DNA of 64,000 nucleotides from Lentzea alba (GTDB lineage: Bacteria > Actinomycetota > Actinomycetes > Mycobacteriales > Pseudonocardiaceae): NCBI RefSeq assembly GCF_011067745.1, contig NZ_JAAMPJ010000001.1, positions 186,001-250,000 on the forward strand, in the 5' to 3' direction. Positions 26,722 through 36,113 of this stretch are shown here, in pieces. The first letter of the stretch is position 1. The number at the start of each line of letters is the position of its first letter. A program made the translations under genes and the position numbers. Below the pieces are notes generated by a model. The model searched no databases, was not told the DNA's origin, and saw only the letters and a program-made list of their open reading frames with translations.

Positions 26722-27699
26722 GTGGTTTACAAGCAGGTGGTTCGCAGGGCGTTGTTCGGAATGCACGGCGGCGACGCGGAGCGGGTCCACGAGACCACGC
26801 TCAACGTCATGGCGCGCTTGAGCCCGTTGGCGAGGTTCGCGCGCAACCAGAACAACCCGCGCACCGTCTTCGGCATCAGGTTCCCCAACCCGGTGGGTCT
26901 CGCGGCCGGGCTGGACAAGGACGGACGGGCGCTGCCGGCGTGGGCCGCGCTGGGGTTCGGGTTCGTCGAGGTCGGCACCGTCACCTGGCACGCACAGCCG
27001 GGCAACCCGAAGCCGCGGCTGTTCCGGCTCCGCGAGGACGAGGCGATCATCAACCGGATGGGCTTCAACAACGCGGGGGCGCAAGCGCTTGCCGCCAAGC
27101 TCGACCGCACCGCCCTGAAGGCTCCGCTGGGCATCAGCCTCGGCAAGTCCAAGATCACGCCGGTCGAGGACGCGGTGCAGGACTACCTGAACTCGCTGAA
27201 CGCTCTCAAGGACCACGGCGACTACTACGCGATCAACGTCAGTTCGCCGAACACGCCCGGTCTGCGCAGCCTCCAGGACAAGGGCGCGCTCACCGAGCTC
27301 GTGCAGGCGCTGACGCGGGCCACGGACAAGCCGATGCTGGTCAAGATCGCGCCGGACCTCACCGACGACGCCATCGAAGAGGTCATCCAGGTGTGCCTCG
27401 ACAACGGCATCAAGGGCCTCATCGCCACGAACACCACACTCAGCCGTGAGGGCCTCACGAGCGCCCACAAAAGCGAGACGGGCGGCCTCAGCGGCAAGCC
27501 CCTCACCCAGCGCGCGAACGACGTGGTCCGGTTCATCACCAAGAACTCGGAGCTGCCCGTCATCGGTGTCGGCGGCATCGCGACGGCGGACGACGCCAAG
27601 CGCATGATCGACGCCGGCGCCAGCCTCGTGCAGATCTACACCGGGTTCATCTACGGAGGCCCTGGGCTCGTCAGCAGGATCAACCGGGCACTGAGGTGA
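26722..27699 (+). CDS. pyrD: Dihydroorotate dehydrogenase (quinone), class 2
   Basis: Oxidises dihydroorotate to orotate with FMN and passes electrons to membrane quinone in pyrimidine synthesis. The 325-residue product has the class 2 marks: an N-terminal amphipathic part ([18 protein letters not shown]), [32 protein letters not shown] with the catalytic serine region, IATNTT and [20 protein letters not shown] for FMN. GTG at 26722 follows TAGGGT and exactly 6 nt, so it is probably leaderless. Its 3' end overlaps the convergent glycosyltransferase gene by 20 bp. Confidence 0.95.
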   Translation: MVYKQVVRRALFGMHGGDAERVHETTLNVMARLSPLARFARNQNNPRTVFGIRFPNPVGLAAGLDKDGRALPAWAALGFGFVEVGTVTWHAQPGNPKPRLFRLREDEAIINRMGFNNAGAQALAAKLDRTALKAPLGISLGKSKITPVEDAVQDYLNSLNALKDHGDYYAINVSSPNTPGLRSLQDKGALTELVQALTRATDKPMLVKIAPDLTDDAIEEVIQVCLDNGIKGLIATNTTLSREGLTSAHKSETGGLSGKPLTQRANDVVRFITKNSELPVIGVGGIATADDAKRMIDAGASLVQIYTGFIYGGPGLVSRINRALR

Positions 27700-28894
27700 G
27701 CGTGCGCTCGACGTGCTCCCAACGGCCGACCGGACGGTAGCCGCGCAGCACGGTGAGCATCGAACGCAGCACAGCGACGAAGTCCACGAACACGATCACC
27801 ATCAACAGCGGGTAGGCCAACGGCGCCAAGGCGAGCAACGGCGCCTTGGCCCGCCACGGCTCGGTGAGGTCGCCGATGATGGTGAAGAACGCAACGCCCG
27901 TGTAGACGGCACACAGCAGCAGAACACCGGTGAACCAGCCCGTGTGGAACGTCGCGCTGACGACGACGTACACGAACAACGGCTCGAACAGCACGAGCAC
28001 CTCCCCCGCCGCCGTGTACGGCAGGTGCACCCACGAGAGAAGGCGCGAGCAGGACGTGCCGAAGAAGAGCGAGCGGTGCTTGTAGAACGCCTGCAGACGC
28101 CCCAACTTCCACCGGAACCGTTGCCGCAGCAGACCTCGTAGTGACGGCACGGCCTGGGTGTACGCGATCGCGTCGGCCGCGAAAATGATTCGCCAGTCGA
28201 AGTTGCCGCGCACGGACAGGATCTTCATGGAGAAGTCGATGTCCTCGGTCATCGTGTCCGTGTCGAAGTAGCCGCACGCGCGCACGATCGACGTTCGGAA
28301 CATCGAGCCGACACCGCCGATGACGTACTCGCAGTTGAACACCGTGTAGCCCTGCTTCAGGCGGTGCACCACCGCGTACTCCAACCGCTGCACCCAACCC
28401 ATCACACCGTGCGGTGCAGCGATCTTCACGTTCGCCGCGGCCGCGAGCACGAGCGGGTCGGCGAAGTGCGCGACCATCCGCGATATGGCGGAGCGGGACA
28501 ACGTCGAGTCGGCGTCCAGCACCATCACGAGGCCGTCACCGACCAGGTGCATGCCGGTGTTGATCGCCGCCGCCTTGCCCTGGTTCGGTTGCGAGACAAC
28601 GTGAACACGCGAACCGAAACGCTGCAACGCGGCCAGCGTGCCGTCCGTGGAACCGTCGTCGACCACGATCACCGACACGCCTGGGTAACAACTGTCCAAA
28701 ACGGACTGAACAGCGCGGGCGACGCAGAGTTCCTCGTTGTACGCCGGAATCACGACCCAAACCGCTGGCGCATAAGGCGATGGACGCGAGCGACGCAAAG
28801 ACAGGTCGTAGAGGTCAGCCGCCACCAGAACGACGCACACGCGCACGATGCCGATCATCGCCAGCGGCACCATGAGCCACGCCAGCGACGTCAT
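27680..28894 (-). CDS. Family 2 membrane glycosyltransferase (PgaC/hyaluronan-synthase-like)
   Basis: A 404-residue processive-type glycosyltransferase. An N-terminal TM helix is followed by the GT-A domain: [27 protein letters not shown] (DXD), TEDIDFS and the QRFRW motif ([13 protein letters not shown]), then four C-terminal TM helices. The QxxRW-type motif is typical of enzymes that polymerise and export beta-linked sugars such as poly-GlcNAc or hyaluronan. ATG at 28894 overlaps a 32-codon upstream gene by ATGA. No deacetylase or lyase gene is nearby, so the polymer is unknown. Confidence 0.88.
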   Translation of the reverse strand: MTSLAWLMVPLAMIGIVRVCVVLVAADLYDLSLRRSRPSPYAPAVWVVIPAYNEELCVARAVQSVLDSCYPGVSVIVVDDGSTDGTLAALQRFGSRVHVVSQPNQGKAAAINTGMHLVGDGLVMVLDADSTLSRSAISRMVAHFADPLVLAAAANVKIAAPHGVMGWVQRLEYAVVHRLKQGYTVFNCEYVIGGVGSMFRTSIVRACGYFDTDTMTEDIDFSMKILSVRGNFDWRIIFAADAIAYTQAVPSLRGLLRQRFRWKLGRLQAFYKHRSLFFGTSCSRLLSWVHLPYTAAGEVLVLFEPLFVYVVVSATFHTGWFTGVLLLCAVYTGVAFFTIIGDLTEPWRAKAPLLALAPLAYPLLMVIVFVDFVAVLRSMLTVLRGYRPVGRWEHVERTLTSVPG

Positions 28895-28989
28895 CGGCGG
28901 TAGCGCAGCAGGCGGATGCGGGACGCGGCAAGGCTGCCCGCGATGATCGCGCAGGCCAGGAACAGCACCACGTAGTACGCGGCGACCAT
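28891..28989 (-). CDS. 32-residue membrane peptide coupled to the glycosyltransferase
   Basis: A short gene missed by ordinary ORF lists. ATG at 28989 is preceded by GGAGGGAG with 6-7 nt spacing, a very strong ribosome site. It encodes one TM helix (VVLFLACAIIAGSLAA, about residues 7-22) and a basic tail ([10 protein letters not shown]), so the C-terminus is probably cytoplasmic. Its stop overlaps the glycosyltransferase ATG by ATGA. Small membrane partners such as PgaD are required by related synthases; an equivalent role is inferred. Confidence 0.8.
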   Translation of the reverse strand: MVAAYYVVLFLACAIIAGSLAASRIRLLRYRR

Positions 28990-28999
28990 GGTGAAACTC

Positions 29000-29039
29000 C
29001 CTCCAGTGGACCGGAACTGGGATCGGTCCGGAGTGGAGG
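29000..29039. promoter_or_regulatory. Nested inverted repeat upstream of the small-peptide/glycosyltransferase operon
   Basis: CCTCCA (29000-29005) with TGGAGG (29034-29039), and inside GGACCG (29008-29013) with CGGTCC (29024-29029). It abuts the ribosome site of the 32-codon gene and lies 27 bp past the permease gene end region (29067). It can be an operator or an mRNA hairpin that hides the ribosome site. Confidence 0.5.
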
Positions 29040-29066
29040 GACGAAAACCACACAAACGGGTAACGA

Positions 29067-30320
29067 CTAGTTACGCCGTGCAGCCCGCAGCCAGCGCATC
29101 ACGGGGTGCAGGATCACGACGAGCAGCGAGCCCCACACCATGCCGCCCATCTGCAACTCGCCGATCTCGATCGTCAGGTCGCCGACGCCGGCCACCAGCG
29201 CCGCGCCGCCGACCATCGCGTTCGCCGGGTTCGCGAGGTCGACCCCGCGGTCCATCCAGATGCGCACGCCGATGAGCACGATCAGGCCGTAGAGCACCAA
29301 CGTGCACCCGCCCAGCACTCCCGGCGGGATGGTGCCGAACAGCGCGATGACCTTCGGGGAGAACGCCAGCACCGTGGCGAACACACCGGCGAACGCGAAC
29401 GCCGCCGTCGTGTAGATGCGCGTCACGGCCATCACGCCGATGTTCTCGGAGTACGTCGTCGTCCCGACGCCACCGCCCAGACCGGACAAGGCGGTCGACA
29501 GGCCGTTCGCGATGATCGCGTCGCCCACGCTGCCGTCGAGGTTGCGGCCGGTCAGCGCCGCGACCGCCTTCACGTGCCCGACGACCTCGGCCACCAGCAC
29601 GATCACCACGGGCAGCACCAGCACCACCACGGACGGCCGGAGCTCAGGCTGGGACAGCTGCGGCAGGCCCACCCACGCCGCGTCCCGCAGCGCGTCGAAC
29701 TTCGACGACGGCACGGCACCGAACAGCAGGCCGCCGATCCACACCCCGAGGAAGCCGATCAGGATCGAGAACCGGAACAGCAGGCCGCGGCCCAGCACGC
29801 CGGCCAGCAGGATCACCACGGTCGTGATGGCGGCCAGCAGGGGCTGCTCGGCGAAGTTCGAGGTGGCCTGGTGCGAGAGGTTCAGGCCGATGATGATCAC
29901 GACCGCACCGGTGACGACCGGCGGCATGACCGACTCGAGCAGCCGCACGCCGAGCGCCTTGACCGCGATGCCGACGACGATCACCAGCAGTCCGGCGGCG
30001 ACGACCCCGCCCAGCTGGGCCGCGACCCCCTGTTCGCGCGCGGCCACCAGTGGCGCCACGAAGGCGAACGACGAGCCCAGGTAGCTCGGGACGCGGTTCT
30101 TGGTGATCACCAGGAACAGCAGCGTGCCCAGGCCGGAGAACAGCAGCGTGGTCGCGACAGGGAGGCCGGTGGCGGTGGGCACGAGCACCGTCGCGCCGAA
30201 CATGGCGACCAGGTGCTGCACTCCGAACCCGATGGTGAGCGGCCAGCTCACCCGTTCCTGGGGTGCGACGGTTTCACTGTCGGTGATCCGACCGTCCCCG
30301 TGCACGGTCCACAACGCCAA
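29067..30320 (-). CDS. Uracil/xanthine permease, NCS2 family
   Basis: A 417-residue nucleobase:cation symporter with about 12-14 TM helices. The family features are the start region LWTVHGDGR, FGATVLVPTATG, YLGSSFAFVAP, the helix-8 motif VLVAEVVGHVKAV with the conserved Glu, and GGVGTTTYSENIGVMAVTR. I chose TTG at 30320, which gives the usual N-terminus and has GGGAGG 7 nt upstream; GTG at 30380 is the longer alternative without a ribosome site. It lies downstream of pspM in the same direction after a 167-bp gap with no other gene. Confidence 0.9.
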   Translation of the reverse strand: MALWTVHGDGRITDSETVAPQERVSWPLTIGFGVQHLVAMFGATVLVPTATGLPVATTLLFSGLGTLLFLVITKNRVPSYLGSSFAFVAPLVAAREQGVAAQLGGVVAAGLLVIVVGIAVKALGVRLLESVMPPVVTGAVVIIIGLNLSHQATSNFAEQPLLAAITTVVILLAGVLGRGLLFRFSILIGFLGVWIGGLLFGAVPSSKFDALRDAAWVGLPQLSQPELRPSVVVLVLPVVIVLVAEVVGHVKAVAALTGRNLDGSVGDAIIANGLSTALSGLGGGVGTTTYSENIGVMAVTRIYTTAAFAFAGVFATVLAFSPKVIALFGTIPPGVLGGCTLVLYGLIVLIGVRIWMDRGVDLANPANAMVGGAALVAGVGDLTIEIGELQMGGMVWGSLLVVILHPVMRWLRAARRN

Positions 30321-30487
30321 CGCACTGCCTCCCGGCAATTCAGCCGGACTTCCCGCAGACCGGCCCCGGAATCCTGCCACGCCATGTAGTGGCTACGGCT
30401 AGATAACGGTCTGATAATCACACGATTGCCCTAAGGATCTCCAGAGAGACTCGCCGAATAGGCGCAGGTGATTACCGAGGGTCACGC

Positions 30488-31309
30488 TCAGTACGCTGAA
30501 TAGCCTGACACGTCTCGCATCGCGGACGCGAGACCTGCCATGTGGTCGGTGGCGTCGTCCAGGACCGCGCGCGGGTCCTGGAACTGCGTGCTCGCGGCCA
30601 GCGCCTGTCCGGCCGCGGCCACCAACGCACAGTAGCGGTCCACGCCGTCCGCCAGTTGGATCCTGAGCACCCGGACACCCTCGACCAACGGCGCGCGCTC
30701 CAGCGGCGGTGCCGTGTCCCGAGCGCGCTCCACGGCCTGCAGCTGCGCGGACACCGCGCGGATGGCCGTCGAGGCCTCCTGGGCGGTCTGCCGGGCGTGC
30801 TGGACGGACTCGGTGGGCATCGTCGTGAGCGCGGGCGAGTCGAGCTGCACGAGCAGCTGGTTCATCGTGTCCTCGGCGCTGTGCAGCTTCTCCATCGGCA
30901 CCCGCGCCGACGAGATGTGCGCGGGCAGCGGCGGCCGGGGCGGTGGCGGCGGCGACAACGCCAGCCGCTGCCGGGCGGCACTGAGCTCACGCAGCTTGAA
31001 CCCGCTGCGCACGGCGAGCAGACCGGGCACGGCGGCGCCGATCGTGCCGCCTACCGCGGCCCACGTGCCGAGCACGCCGGTGAAGCCGAAGACGGCGAGC
31101 GTGCCGAAGATCGTGATCAGGGCCAGCCAGAACGTCAGCACGGCGTTGGTGCGCTTGCGCTTGCGTTCCAGCTTGGCGACCGGGTCGTTCCACTTCTGCA
31201 GGCGGTACCGCGCCTGCTCGGCCAGCGGGTGGCCCTGGAGCGACGCACCCAACTCGTTGACGACCTTGCGGACGATCTCGTTGTTGGGACGGTTTCTCCA
31301 GGGCTCCAT
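30488..31309 (-). CDS. pspM: Phage-shock envelope stress protein PspM
   Basis: A 273-residue membrane protein in the position of M. tuberculosis Rv2743c, directly after pspA. The N-terminus (MEPWRNRPNNEIVRKVVNEL) is followed by two TM segments (about residues 56-75 and 80-100), a proline run, and a helical C-terminal domain with many Gln and Ala. PspM is the actinobacterial membrane partner of PspA, keeping PspA and ClgR in balance. ATG at 31309 is preceded by an AGGAG-like site. PspN (Rv2742c) is absent here; the next gene is the permease. Confidence 0.85.
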   Translation of the reverse strand: MEPWRNRPNNEIVRKVVNELGASLQGHPLAEQARYRLQKWNDPVAKLERKRKRTNAVLTFWLALITIFGTLAVFGFTGVLGTWAAVGGTIGAAVPGLLAVRSGFKLRELSAARQRLALSPPPPPRPPLPAHISSARVPMEKLHSAEDTMNQLLVQLDSPALTTMPTESVQHARQTAQEASTAIRAVSAQLQAVERARDTAPPLERAPLVEGVRVLRIQLADGVDRYCALVAAAGQALAASTQFQDPRAVLDDATDHMAGLASAMRDVSGYSAY

Positions 31310-31343
31310 GATCACCTGCTGACTCCTCCTGCTCCGCTGCCCG

Positions 31344-32195
31344 TCAGTTCTGGGCGGGCGGAACCTGCTGCTGCGTGGTCTTCTGCTCCTGCTGGACGCG
31401 CTGCGCGATCTCGGCCTGGATCTGCGCGGCGGCACTGTTGCCCGCGGTCACCTGCGGAGGCGTGTTCGCCGCACCGCCGTGCATGGACGCGCGGATCTGC
31501 TCGAGACGCGACGAGCCGGCCATCTGCGTGGTCGAGGCCTGCACCTCGAGCATGCGGCCCTGCACCGAGTTCTGGGCGAGCTCGGCGGACCCGATGGCGG
31601 TCGCGTAGCGCTTCTCGATCTTGTCGCGAACCTCTTCCAGCGACGGCACGTTGCCCGGCGCGGCGAGTTCGCTCATCTGGGTCAGCGACGCGGAGACCTG
31701 CTCCTGCATCTTGGCCTGCTCCAGCTGGCTGAGGAGCTTGGTGCGCTCCGCCAGCTTCTGCTGCAGCATCATCGAGTTGCGCTCGACGGCCTGCTTGGCC
31801 TGCGCGGCGGCCTGCAGCGACTGGTCGTGCAGCGTCTTGAGGTCCTCGATGCCCTGCTCGGCGGTGACGAGCTGGGTGGCGAAGCTCTGCGCGGCGTTCT
31901 CGAACTCCGTCGCCTTCTGCTCGTTGCCCTTCGCGCGCGCCTCGTCGGCGAGCACGAGAGCCTGACGCGCGGAGGCCTGCAGCTTCTCCACTTCGCCCAG
32001 CTGGCGGTTCAGCTTCATCTCCAGCTGACGCTGGTTGCCGATGACGGCCGCAGCCTGCTGAGAGAGGGCCTGGTGCTGCCGCTGCGCCTCCTCGATGGCC
32101 TGCTGGATCTGCACCTTGGGGTCAGCGTGCTCGTCGATCTTCGACGAGAACGACGCCATCAGGTACTTCCAGAACTTCGCGAACGGACTGGCCAT
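31344..32195 (-). CDS. pspA: Phage-shock protein A (35-kDa antigen homologue)
   Basis: A 283-residue, almost fully alpha-helical coiled-coil protein of the PspA/IM30 (ESCRT-III-like) family that guards the inner membrane under stress. The start [16 protein letters not shown] is the membrane-binding amphipathic helix; [20 protein letters not shown] follows as in mycobacterial PspA. The C-terminal tail is Gln-rich. An in-frame TAG lies two codons upstream, so ATG 32195 is the earliest start, although AGGAG touches it without a spacer. It sits between clgR and pspM as in M. tuberculosis. Confidence 0.93.
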   Translation of the reverse strand: MASPFAKFWKYLMASFSSKIDEHADPKVQIQQAIEEAQRQHQALSQQAAAVIGNQRQLEMKLNRQLGEVEKLQASARQALVLADEARAKGNEQKATEFENAAQSFATQLVTAEQGIEDLKTLHDQSLQAAAQAKQAVERNSMMLQQKLAERTKLLSQLEQAKMQEQVSASLTQMSELAAPGNVPSLEEVRDKIEKRYATAIGSAELAQNSVQGRMLEVQASTTQMAGSSRLEQIRASMHGGAANTPPQVTAGNSAAAQIQAEIAQRVQQEQKTTQQQVPPAQN

Positions 32196-32347
32196 CTCCT
32201 ACGCCTGCCTTCTCGGTGCCGGTGTTGGATCCATCGTCTCAATTGTGCGTCGGCGTATCCACCGACACGGGGAGATATCCGGGAACACCCTGACCCACCC
32301 CGGGACTTAGGAGTACACGCCTGACGACGTGCCAATCCTGCCCGCAC

Positions 32348-32365
32348 CCGCGTCCCGGGACGCGG
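32348..32365. repeat. Perfect 18-bp palindrome in the clgR-pspA gap
   Basis: CCGCGTCCCGGGACGCGG, in the 359-bp gap 32196-32554. It may be an operator or hairpin in the pspA leader. Apart from this and the hairpin at 32509-32538 the gap holds no gene that I can support. Confidence 0.5.
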
Positions 32366-32508
32366 TGACCCAACGTGCTGTGGCCAAGCCGTTGCCTGCC
32401 GTTCAGCGTGCTGGCGTCGTTGCATGGTGAACGTACGAAGGGGCCATCTTGTTGCAGACCGTCACGTGGCGGGGGCCACAGCCGATGACGTGTCACCCGC
32501 ATGCAGGC

Positions 32509-32538
32509 GACCCCGCTCGCCGATGGGCGAACGGGGTC
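32509..32538 (-). terminator. Hairpin directly after clgR
   Basis: GACCCCGCTCGCC and GGGCGAACGGGGTC pair over 12 of 13 positions around GAT, starting 17 nt past the clgR stop. No U run follows. It may act as a partial terminator that sets the clgR/pspA ratio; its inner part also looks like a ClgR box with one extra base. Confidence 0.5.
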
Positions 32539-32554
32539 GTGGGATGACATGGGA

Positions 32555-32977
32555 TCAAGCCGCGACGACTGCCTTGGGCGTCTCGCCGATCTTGCTGGTG
32601 AGCCGGTGACTGAGCATCGGCTGCAGGCGCAGGTCGGACAGGTCGTCCGACAGCGTGGTCGGCAGCACGCGGCCACCTTCCAGCTTGCCGCGATCCGCTC
32701 GTCCGTCCGGGACGGTGTCCGGCACCGTGTCCGGCGTCTGCTGGACGGCGCCGATGTCGGAGGCGACGTGGTGCAGCAGTTCGGACAGCGGCAGCTCTAA
32801 CGCGTCACAGATGGCCGCGAGGAGTTCGCTGGACGCCTCTTTGCGGCCGCGCTCCACCTCGGACAGGTACCCCAGGCTCACGCGGGCGGTCCGAGAGACC
32901 TCGCGCAGCGTGCGGCGTTGGTTGGTGCGGGCATGGCGAAGTCGATCACCGATCGCCTCGCGTAGCAGCACGGTCAT
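32555..32977 (-). CDS. clgR: Transcriptional regulator ClgR
   Basis: ClgR is an XRE-type activator of clp protease and, in mycobacteria, the psp genes. The 140-residue product has the HTH in [27 protein letters not shown] (split: [20 protein letters not shown], then RGRKEAS). The C-terminus ends VVAA, a hydrophobic tail like those recognised by Clp proteases in known ClgR proteins. ATG at 32977 has AAGGAGG 8 nt upstream. A near-perfect ClgR box stands 76 bp upstream of the start, indicating autoactivation. Confidence 0.92.
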   Translation of the reverse strand: MTVLLREAIGDRLRHARTNQRRTLREVSRTARVSLGYLSEVERGRKEASSELLAAICDALELPLSELLHHVASDIGAVQQTPDTVPDTVPDGRADRGKLEGGRVLPTTLSDDLSDLRLQPMLSHRLTSKIGETPKAVVAA

Positions 32978-33052
32978 CGCGCGCCTCCTTCCGGCCGGCC
33001 GTGTCCCTACGTTACCGATCGACACCGACAACGGGCAGTGACTTCCGAACAC

Positions 33053-33069
33053 GTCCGCCAAGGGCGAAC
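33053..33069. promoter_or_regulatory. ClgR operator upstream of clgR
   Basis: GTCCGCCAAGGGCGAAC fits the ClgR consensus CGC-N5-GCG within a GTTCGCC/GGCGAAC dyad, one mismatch. It lies between the cinA stop (33080) and clgR (start 32977). Confidence 0.7.
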
Positions 33070-33079
33070 GAACACGGAG

Positions 33080-33559
33080 TCATCGTTTGTTCCCGTCTTC
33101 GGTCATCAGCAGGTACTCCGACAGCAGGACCAGCGCTTTTTCCACGGCTGTGAAACGCACCGCTTTCCTGTCACCACTCACCGTGATTGTCCGCACTGTG
33201 GACACTCCGGGCCCGCTCAAGCCGATGTGGACCGTGCCTGGAGCAACTCCGTCTTGCGGATCAGGTCCGGCGACACCCGTGAGCCCGATTCCCCAGTCCG
33301 ATTTGCACCGTTTCCGGGCTCCGTCGGCCAGTTGAACCGCCACGTCGGGGTGCACGGCGCCGTGCTCGTCGAGCAACTGCTGATCCACGCCCGCGAGCTC
33401 GTGTTTGAGCTCGGTCGCGTAGACGATCAACCCACCGCGGACCACGGCACTCGCCCCCGGTGTGTCGACGATCGTCGCGCACAGCAGACCCGCGGTCAGC
33501 GACTCGGCGGTGGCGACGGTGTGATGCCTCGCTTTGAGCAGCTCGACCACGTTCGTCAT
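33080..33559 (-). CDS. CinA C-terminal domain protein, nicotinamide-nucleotide amidase
   Basis: A 159-residue stand-alone PncC/CinA-C domain that deamidates NMN to NaMN in pyridine-nucleotide salvage. Family motifs are TVATAESLTAGLLCA, GGLIVYATELKHELAGV, and GLTGVAGPDPQDGVAPGTV with the catalytic region. The N-terminal MoCF-like half of full CinA is absent, as is normal for this form. Its start overlaps the pgsA stop by ATGA. Confidence 0.9.
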   Translation of the reverse strand: MTNVVELLKARHHTVATAESLTAGLLCATIVDTPGASAVVRGGLIVYATELKHELAGVDQQLLDEHGAVHPDVAVQLADGARKRCKSDWGIGLTGVAGPDPQDGVAPGTVHIGLSGPGVSTVRTITVSGDRKAVRFTAVEKALVLLSEYLLMTEDGNKR

Positions 33560-34134
33560 GCGACGGCTCGACCTGCCCTTGCCTTCAACTTGAACGCCCG
33601 GATGACGTAGTCAATTCCCGTGACGACGGTGAGCACCAGCGCGACGGCCATGATCACCCAGGCGATGAGCTCCAGCACGTCGTTCTGCGGCAGCACGAAC
33701 AGCCCGATCGCGATGACCTGCGCCAGCGTCTTGGCCTTGCCGCCGCGGCTGGCCGGGATGACGCCGTAGCGGATCACCCAGAACCGCAGCAGCGTCACGC
33801 CGACCTCGCGCACGGCGATGGTGATCGTGATCCACCACGGCAGCACGTCGAGCATGCTGAGGCCCACCAGCGCGGACCCGGTCAGCGCCTTGTCCGCGAT
33901 CGGGTCGGCGATCTTGCCGAAGTCGGTGATCAGCCCGTGCTTGCGGGCGAGTGTGCCGTCGATGTGGTCGGTGAAGCTCGCGACGGCGAAGATGCCGAAC
34001 GCGATCAGCCGCCACGTGGTGTCGAAGCCGCCGGCTTCGAAGAGGGAGAACAGGAAGACCGGAACGAGCGCCAGCCGCGCCATCGTGAGGATGTTCGCGA
34101 CGTTGAGCAGCGGGACCTTCCGGGCCTCTGTCAT
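33556..34134 (-). CDS. pgsA: CDP-alcohol phosphatidyltransferase (PgsA type)
   Basis: A 192-residue membrane enzyme that makes phosphatidylglycerol phosphate from CDP-diacylglycerol and glycerol 3-phosphate. The family motif is split over [12 protein letters not shown] and [13 protein letters not shown], carrying all four Asp residues. About five TM helices follow. ATG at 34134 overlaps the rimO stop by ATGA and its stop overlaps cinA by ATGA. The position equals pgsA3 (Rv2746c). Confidence 0.9.
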   Translation of the reverse strand: MTEARKVPLLNVANILTMARLALVPVFLFSLFEAGGFDTTWRLIAFGIFAVASFTDHIDGTLARKHGLITDFGKIADPIADKALTGSALVGLSMLDVLPWWITITIAVREVGVTLLRFWVIRYGVIPASRGGKAKTLAQVIAIGLFVLPQNDVLELIAWVIMAVALVLTVVTGIDYVIRAFKLKARAGRAVA

Positions 34135-35534
34135 GTCCCGAGCACCTCGACGATCAGATCCACACCCTCGGAGTCGACCACGCGGCACCGCACGAAGTCG
34201 CCGCGCTTGAGACCCTCGGCTTCGAGCACGATGCACTCGCCGTCGACCTCGGGCGCCTGGTGCTCGGCGCGCCCGACGCAGTCGTTCTCCTCGTCCTCCT
34301 CGTGCTCGATCAGCACGAGGACCTCGGACCCGACGCGGTCCTCGGCGCGCTGGCTGGTCAGCTCCTCGACGAGGTTGCCGATCCGCTGCACGCGCTCCGC
34401 GATGGTGTCGGCGTCGAGCTTGCCGTCGAGCTCCTCGGCCTCGGTGCCGTCCTCGTCCGAGTACCCGAAGATGCCGACCGCGTCGAGCCGCGCCTCGGTG
34501 AGGAACCGCTCCAGCTCCTGCAGGTCCGCCTCGGTCTCGCCGGGGAAGCCGACGATGAAGTTGCTGCGGATGCCGGCCTCGGGCGCGTGCTCGCGGATCT
34601 GCCACACGAGCTTGAGGAAGCTGTCGGTGTCACCGAACCGGCGCATGCGGCGCAGCACGTTCTCGCTGGAGTGCTGGAACGACATGTCGAAGTAGTTCGC
34701 GACCTTGTCGGTCTTCGCGATGGCGGCGACGAGGCTCGGCTTGGTCTCGGCCGGCTGCAGGTAGCTGACCCGCACGCGCTCGACGCCCGGGATGGACGCG
34801 AGACGTGGCAGCAGCTGCTCCAGGGCGCCCTGCTCGCGCGGCAGGTCCTTGCCGTAGCTCGTCGAGTTCTCGCTGACGAGGAACAGCTCTTTGACGCCGT
34901 TCTCGGCCAGCCACATGGCCTCGGCCACGACCTCGTCCGGGTGCCGCGACACGAACGCGCCGCGGAAGCTGGGGATCGCGCAGAAGCTGCACCGCCGGTC
35001 GCACCCGGACGCGATCTTCAACGGCGCCACCGGGGCGTCGTCGAGCCGCTTGCGGGGCGTCTTGGTGGGACCCCAGCCGTGGCCCGGCACCTGAACCGCG
35101 TCCTTGGCTTCCTGGCGCTTGACCGGCGTGATCGGCAGCAGCGTGCGGCGGTCCACCGGCACGTGCGACTCGACCGGCTTGCCGTGCAGCACGTCGTTGA
35201 GGCGCTCGGCGAGGTCGTTGTACTGGTCGAACCCGAGGACCGCGGCCGCCTCCGGGAGGCTGTCCGCGAGCTCCTTGCCGTACCGCTCGGCCATGCACCC
35301 GACCGCGACGACCTTGGCGCCGGTGTCGGACGCGGCGAGCAGCGTGTCGACGGAGTCCTTCTTGGCCTGCTCGACGAAGCCGCACGTGTTGACGACGACG
35401 ACGTCCGCGTCCTCGTCCACCAGCTCCCAGCCGCCTTCGCCGAGGCGTCCGGCGAGTTCCTCGGAGTCGACCTCGTTGCGGGCGCAGCCCAGGGTCAGCA
35501 GCGACACGCGTCGCGGAGTGGTGGGAGAAGACAC
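34131..35534 (-). CDS. rimO: Ribosomal protein S12 methylthiotransferase RimO
   Basis: A radical-SAM enzyme with two 4Fe-4S clusters that methylthiolates an Asp of ribosomal protein S12. The 467-residue product shows the N-terminal UPF0004 domain ([39 protein letters not shown]), the radical-SAM motif [26 protein letters not shown] and a C-terminal TRAM domain. GTG at 35534 has only a weak upstream site. It is first in a tightly overlapping run rimO-pgsA-cinA ahead of clgR. Confidence 0.94.
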   Translation of the reverse strand: MSSPTTPRRVSLLTLGCARNEVDSEELAGRLGEGGWELVDEDADVVVVNTCGFVEQAKKDSVDTLLAASDTGAKVVAVGCMAERYGKELADSLPEAAAVLGFDQYNDLAERLNDVLHGKPVESHVPVDRRTLLPITPVKRQEAKDAVQVPGHGWGPTKTPRKRLDDAPVAPLKIASGCDRRCSFCAIPSFRGAFVSRHPDEVVAEAMWLAENGVKELFLVSENSTSYGKDLPREQGALEQLLPRLASIPGVERVRVSYLQPAETKPSLVAAIAKTDKVANYFDMSFQHSSENVLRRMRRFGDTDSFLKLVWQIREHAPEAGIRSNFIVGFPGETEADLQELERFLTEARLDAVGIFGYSDEDGTEAEELDGKLDADTIAERVQRIGNLVEELTSQRAEDRVGSEVLVLIEHEEDEENDCVGRAEHQAPEVDGECIVLEAEGLKRGDFVRCRVVDSEGVDLIVEVLGT

Positions 35535-35573
35535 GGTGCTCAGGGTAACCGGCCGAGGTGTCAGACCTTGAAT

Positions 35574-36113
35574 TCAGTGCTTCCGAACGACCTCGACCAG
35601 CCGCCACATGTCACTCGACGGGTTACCGGCGCCCAGCGCCTTGGCCCGCTCGACCGCCTTGTCGACGAGTTCTGCGAGCCGAGCGAAGTCGAGCGCTCCC
35701 TTCGCGTAGCCGGGCAGGTGTTTGCGCAGTTTGTCCGAAGCGGCCTTCGGACTGGCAAGCCCTGCGGTGCAGTCCGCGAAGTGCAAGATCAGCCATACCT
35801 CGAAGCACGGGTTGGACACAGCCAACGAGATGCCCGACGACGCTGCCTCCGCGATCGCCTCGTCGATGTCGAACTCGTCGACATCGACGACACACCAGTG
35901 CTCGTCATTCTCACGCAACTTCACGGCATGCCTGACGAGCTGTGCCGGCGATCCGACCTTGACCACTGGTTTCAGGGTCACTGGTTTCGAAAGGCGCTTC
36001 AACCCGTCGAGGTATGCCTGCTCGGTCTGCCCACAACACACAGCGAGCACACGACTGGCGGACGTCCTGGACGGAGTTCGGTGGCGGCGAGCCGAGTTCT
36101 CACGCCGCGCCAT
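35574..36113 (-). CDS. RloB-like protein of a RloAB (AbiL-type) defence pair
   Basis: A 179-residue TOPRIM-fold-like RloB protein. The family blocks are RVLAVCCGQTEQAYLDGL (residues 21-38), CVVDVDEFD (74-82) with clustered Asp, and NPCFEVWLILHF (101-112), matching the usual NPxFExWxxLHF. In typical RloB the first block reads CEGxxTE; here the Glu is Cys and the loop is one residue shorter. ATG at 36113 has GAGG 5 nt upstream and overlaps rloA by 14 bp. RloAB acts as abortive-infection defence in the AbiL group; the mechanism is not established. Confidence 0.85.
   Translation of the reverse strand: MARRENSARRHRTPSRTSASRVLAVCCGQTEQAYLDGLKRLSKPVTLKPVVKVGSPAQLVRHAVKLRENDEHWCVVDVDEFDIDEAIAEAASSGISLAVSNPCFEVWLILHFADCTAGLASPKAASDKLRKHLPGYAKGALDFARLAELVDKAVERAKALGAGNPSSDMWRLVEVVRKH

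Noticed and set aside
32348-32365. The 18-bp palindrome as a ClgR site
   Set aside because: It does not have the CGC-N5-GCG spacing; the site at 33053 does.
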